5,417 nt of DNA from Deltaproteobacteria bacterium (GTDB lineage Bacteria > Bdellovibrionota_F > JAHFAK01): assembly GCA_023250585.1 (NCBI GenBank), contig JAHFAK010000092.1, positions 1 through 5,417 on the forward strand, read 5' to 3'. Within the stretch, counting starts at the first letter, position 1; each line of letters begins with the position of its first letter. The notes under the pieces were generated by a model, which made no database searches, was not told the origin of the DNA, and saw only the letters and a list, made by a program, of their open reading frames with translations. Both the position numbers and the translations under genes were made by a program. Positions 3,942-5,417 of this stretch are shown here, piece after piece.

Positions 3942-5417
3942 ATGAAATTCAAATACCGATTGTATCTGAGAGGCTTGATTGTCGTCATGTACTTGCTTGC
4001 CATACTGCATTTAGGAGGTATCAGTGGATGTGACAGTGAAGTTACCACACGAAGCGTTAAAGGCATGCTTTCTAAAAATCTTCTGACCGAACTCGATATG
4101 GACAATTTTGGGAAACTTGATTTCTATGTCTGCATAGCTCAAGGGAAATGCGTTGACAATAAGACCTTAGACTCTGATGGCACTTTTGCTTTTCGGACAG
4201 AAACCGGGAATGACTATTTCCTCATGTTCGTTTCTGACGATGGATTGGAAGTCTCGTTAAGAATTCCCGTTTATTCCGGCCCCAATGGGCAGCTTTCTGT
4301 TATTAATCTTGGTACCTGCATGAAAACAGGTTGCGATCTTCTTGCTACCGCTTTGGATACTATCGATTCAGACGGTGATGGGGTTTCAGATACTGATGAT
4401 ACAGACGATGATAATGATGGCATTCTGGATAGTGAGGATGACTGCCACAAAGGTATTTGCGGTGATCCTACTCAAAGCGATTCCGACGGAGATGGTATTC
4501 CTGATTTGGCCGAGGGTGAGATTAATGATTCGCATGGTGATTTGGATGGCGACAAACTTGATGATGAATTTGATGAGGATCAAGATGGTGATGGTATCGT
4601 GAATAATGAAGACCCCGATGATGATAATGATGGTATAGCCGATATCGCCGATGAAGATGCCGATAACGATAATCGGGACGCAATTGCTGAACATGATTTA
4701 GATGGAGATGGTAATCCTGATGATGTAGATATTGATGATGATAATGACGGGATTCGAGATAGCAAGGACACTGATGACGACAACGATGGAATACAAGATG
4801 CCGATGATCCTGATGATGATAACGATGGTATAGCGGATGTTCAGGAACCTGATTTAGACGGAGATAAAATTCCAGACTCATTCGATACCGATGACGACAA
4901 CGATGGAATTCATGACTCTCAGGACACTGATGATGACGGAGATGGACTTGAAGACAGCGTCGATGCTGATGATGACAATGATGGAATCAAGGACGTTATT
5001 GAGGATCAAGATAACGATGGTATTTTTGGCTATTTGGATGCCGATGACGACAACGATGGAATTGATGATGGAATTGATACCGATGATGATGGAGATGGGA
5101 TTGCGGATACGAGTGACTTGAATGACAAGGATTCTGATGGTGATGGGCTCATTGATGCTATCGACCTTGATGACGATAATGATGGAGTCGTAGATGCCGT
5201 TGACACTGACGAAAACGGAAATTTAATTGATGATACCCTTGAAGATATCGATGGCGATGGCCAAACCAATATCGCCGATGCTGATGATGATGGTGATGGA
5301 ATTCCTGATACTCAGGATCTTGATGCCAATGGTGACGGGGTTGATGACTTCTTTATAACAGATGCTGATGGTGATGGCATCAATGATTTTGTGGATACCG
5401 ATGATGATAATGATGGA
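3942..5417 (+). CDS. Asp-rich lipoprotein with thrombospondin type 3-like calcium-binding repeats (3' end outside the window)
   Basis: The first 492 residues are present, with no stop. AAGGAG at 3933-3938 lies three bases before the ATG, slightly close. A basic N-terminus and a hydrophobic stretch (12-26) end in the lipobox I-S-G-C30, so the mature protein should be lipid-anchored at Cys30, followed by Asp31. Residues 31-138 form a small beta-rich domain, with G-x-F-x-F and YFLMFV strands resembling a carboxypeptidase-regulatory-like fold. Cysteines come in close pairs: 64/70, 126/131 and 168/173. From residue 142 to the window end come D-x-D-x-D-G-x-x-D repeats like thrombospondin type 3 repeats, which bind calcium and stiffen into a rod. 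The protein is probably a long calcium-dependent surface or periplasmic stalk that carries or links another domain; that role is inference. It is transcribed divergently from the mscL operon across the repeat element. Confidence 0.88.
   Translation, partial: MKFKYRLYLRGLIVVMYLLAILHLGGISGCDSEVTTRSVKGMLSKNLLTELDMDNFGKLDFYVCIAQGKCVDNKTLDSDGTFAFRTETGNDYFLMFVSDDGLEVSLRIPVYSGPNGQLSVINLGTCMKTGCDLLATALDTIDSDGDGVSDTDDTDDDNDGILDSEDDCHKGICGDPTQSDSDGDGIPDLAEGEINDSHGDLDGDKLDDEFDEDQDGDGIVNNEDPDDDNDGIADIADEDADNDNRDAIAEHDLDGDGNPDDVDIDDDNDGIRDSKDTDDDNDGIQDADDPDDDNDGIADVQEPDLDGDKIPDSFDTDDDNDGIHDSQDTDDDGDGLEDSVDADDDNDGIKDVIEDQDNDGIFGYLDADDDNDGIDDGIDTDDDGDGIADTSDLNDKDSDGDGLIDAIDLDDDNDGVVDAVDTDENGNLIDDTLEDIDGDGQTNIADADDDGDGIPDTQDLDANGDGVDDFFITDADGDGINDFVDTDDDNDG
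4365..5417 (+). repeat. Array of 13-residue Asp-rich repeats (39-bp period)
   Basis: The consensus DTDDDNDGIxDxx recurs within the lipoprotein. The Asn of DDDNDG falls at residues 158, 229, 268, 281, 294, 320, 346, 371, 413 and 490. Between 229 and 346 all intervals are exact multiples of 13; elsewhere small indels of one to a few residues shift the register. At DNA level most copies differ in synonymous codons, but GATGACGACAACGATGGAAT is identical at 4773, 4890 and 5043. The array continues past the window. Confidence 0.85.

Noticed and set aside
4386-5269. Long open frames on the minus strand and in plus frames +1/+2 within the Asp-rich region (His-, Ser-, Ile- or Met-rich products)
   Set aside because: They are by-products of GAT/GAC repeats, which lack stop codons in the other frames. 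The products are low-complexity, and the lipoprotein frame has a signal peptide, a ribosome binding site and a domain structure.

Overview
The window is a moderately AT-rich bacterial segment. It carries a signal-peptide-bearing beta-rich protein with an outer-membrane-barrel look, a lipobox protein and an MscL-type channel, which together suggest a diderm (Gram-negative-type) bacterium. The tRNA gene does not encode its CCA end. Nothing in the sequence fixes the phylum.

Left part (1-1316): a tRNA-Glu(UUC) gene is followed closely by an accessory-looking stretch. This holds a 257-residue unrecognised protein with an Rx5H (HEPN-like) motif, a short reading-frame remnant, a 57-residue protein of a type I associate with toxin-antitoxin or nucleotidyltransferase loci, and on the opposite strand a fragment with a Fis-type helix-turn-helix. 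This looks like a small scar of defence or toxin-antitoxin genes beside a tRNA.

Middle (1297-2507, minus strand): a complete class II Fic AMP-transferase gene with an intact HPFxDGNGRxxR motif, an N-terminal inhibitory S-x-x-x-E-G motif and a C-terminal winged helix. Its promoter is embedded in a perfect 17-bp inverted repeat, with the -10 box in the loop between the arms. This is a strong candidate for an autoregulatory operator.

Next (2541-3655, minus strand): a two-gene operon in which a compact MscL-family channel gene overlaps (ATGA) a gene for an exported DUF481-like beta-barrel protein. Both would act in the cell envelope and could plausibly be linked to osmotic conditions.

Intergenic region (3656-3941): a 113-bp element with perfect 37-bp inverted arms (MITE-like), surrounded by further degenerate inverted and direct repeats, separates the divergent mscL operon from the last gene.

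Right part (3942 to the window end, plus strand): the first 492 residues of a very Asp-rich lipoprotein. A small cysteine-containing N-terminal domain is followed by a long array of thrombospondin-type-3-like calcium-binding repeats with a 13-residue period. The gene runs off the window.
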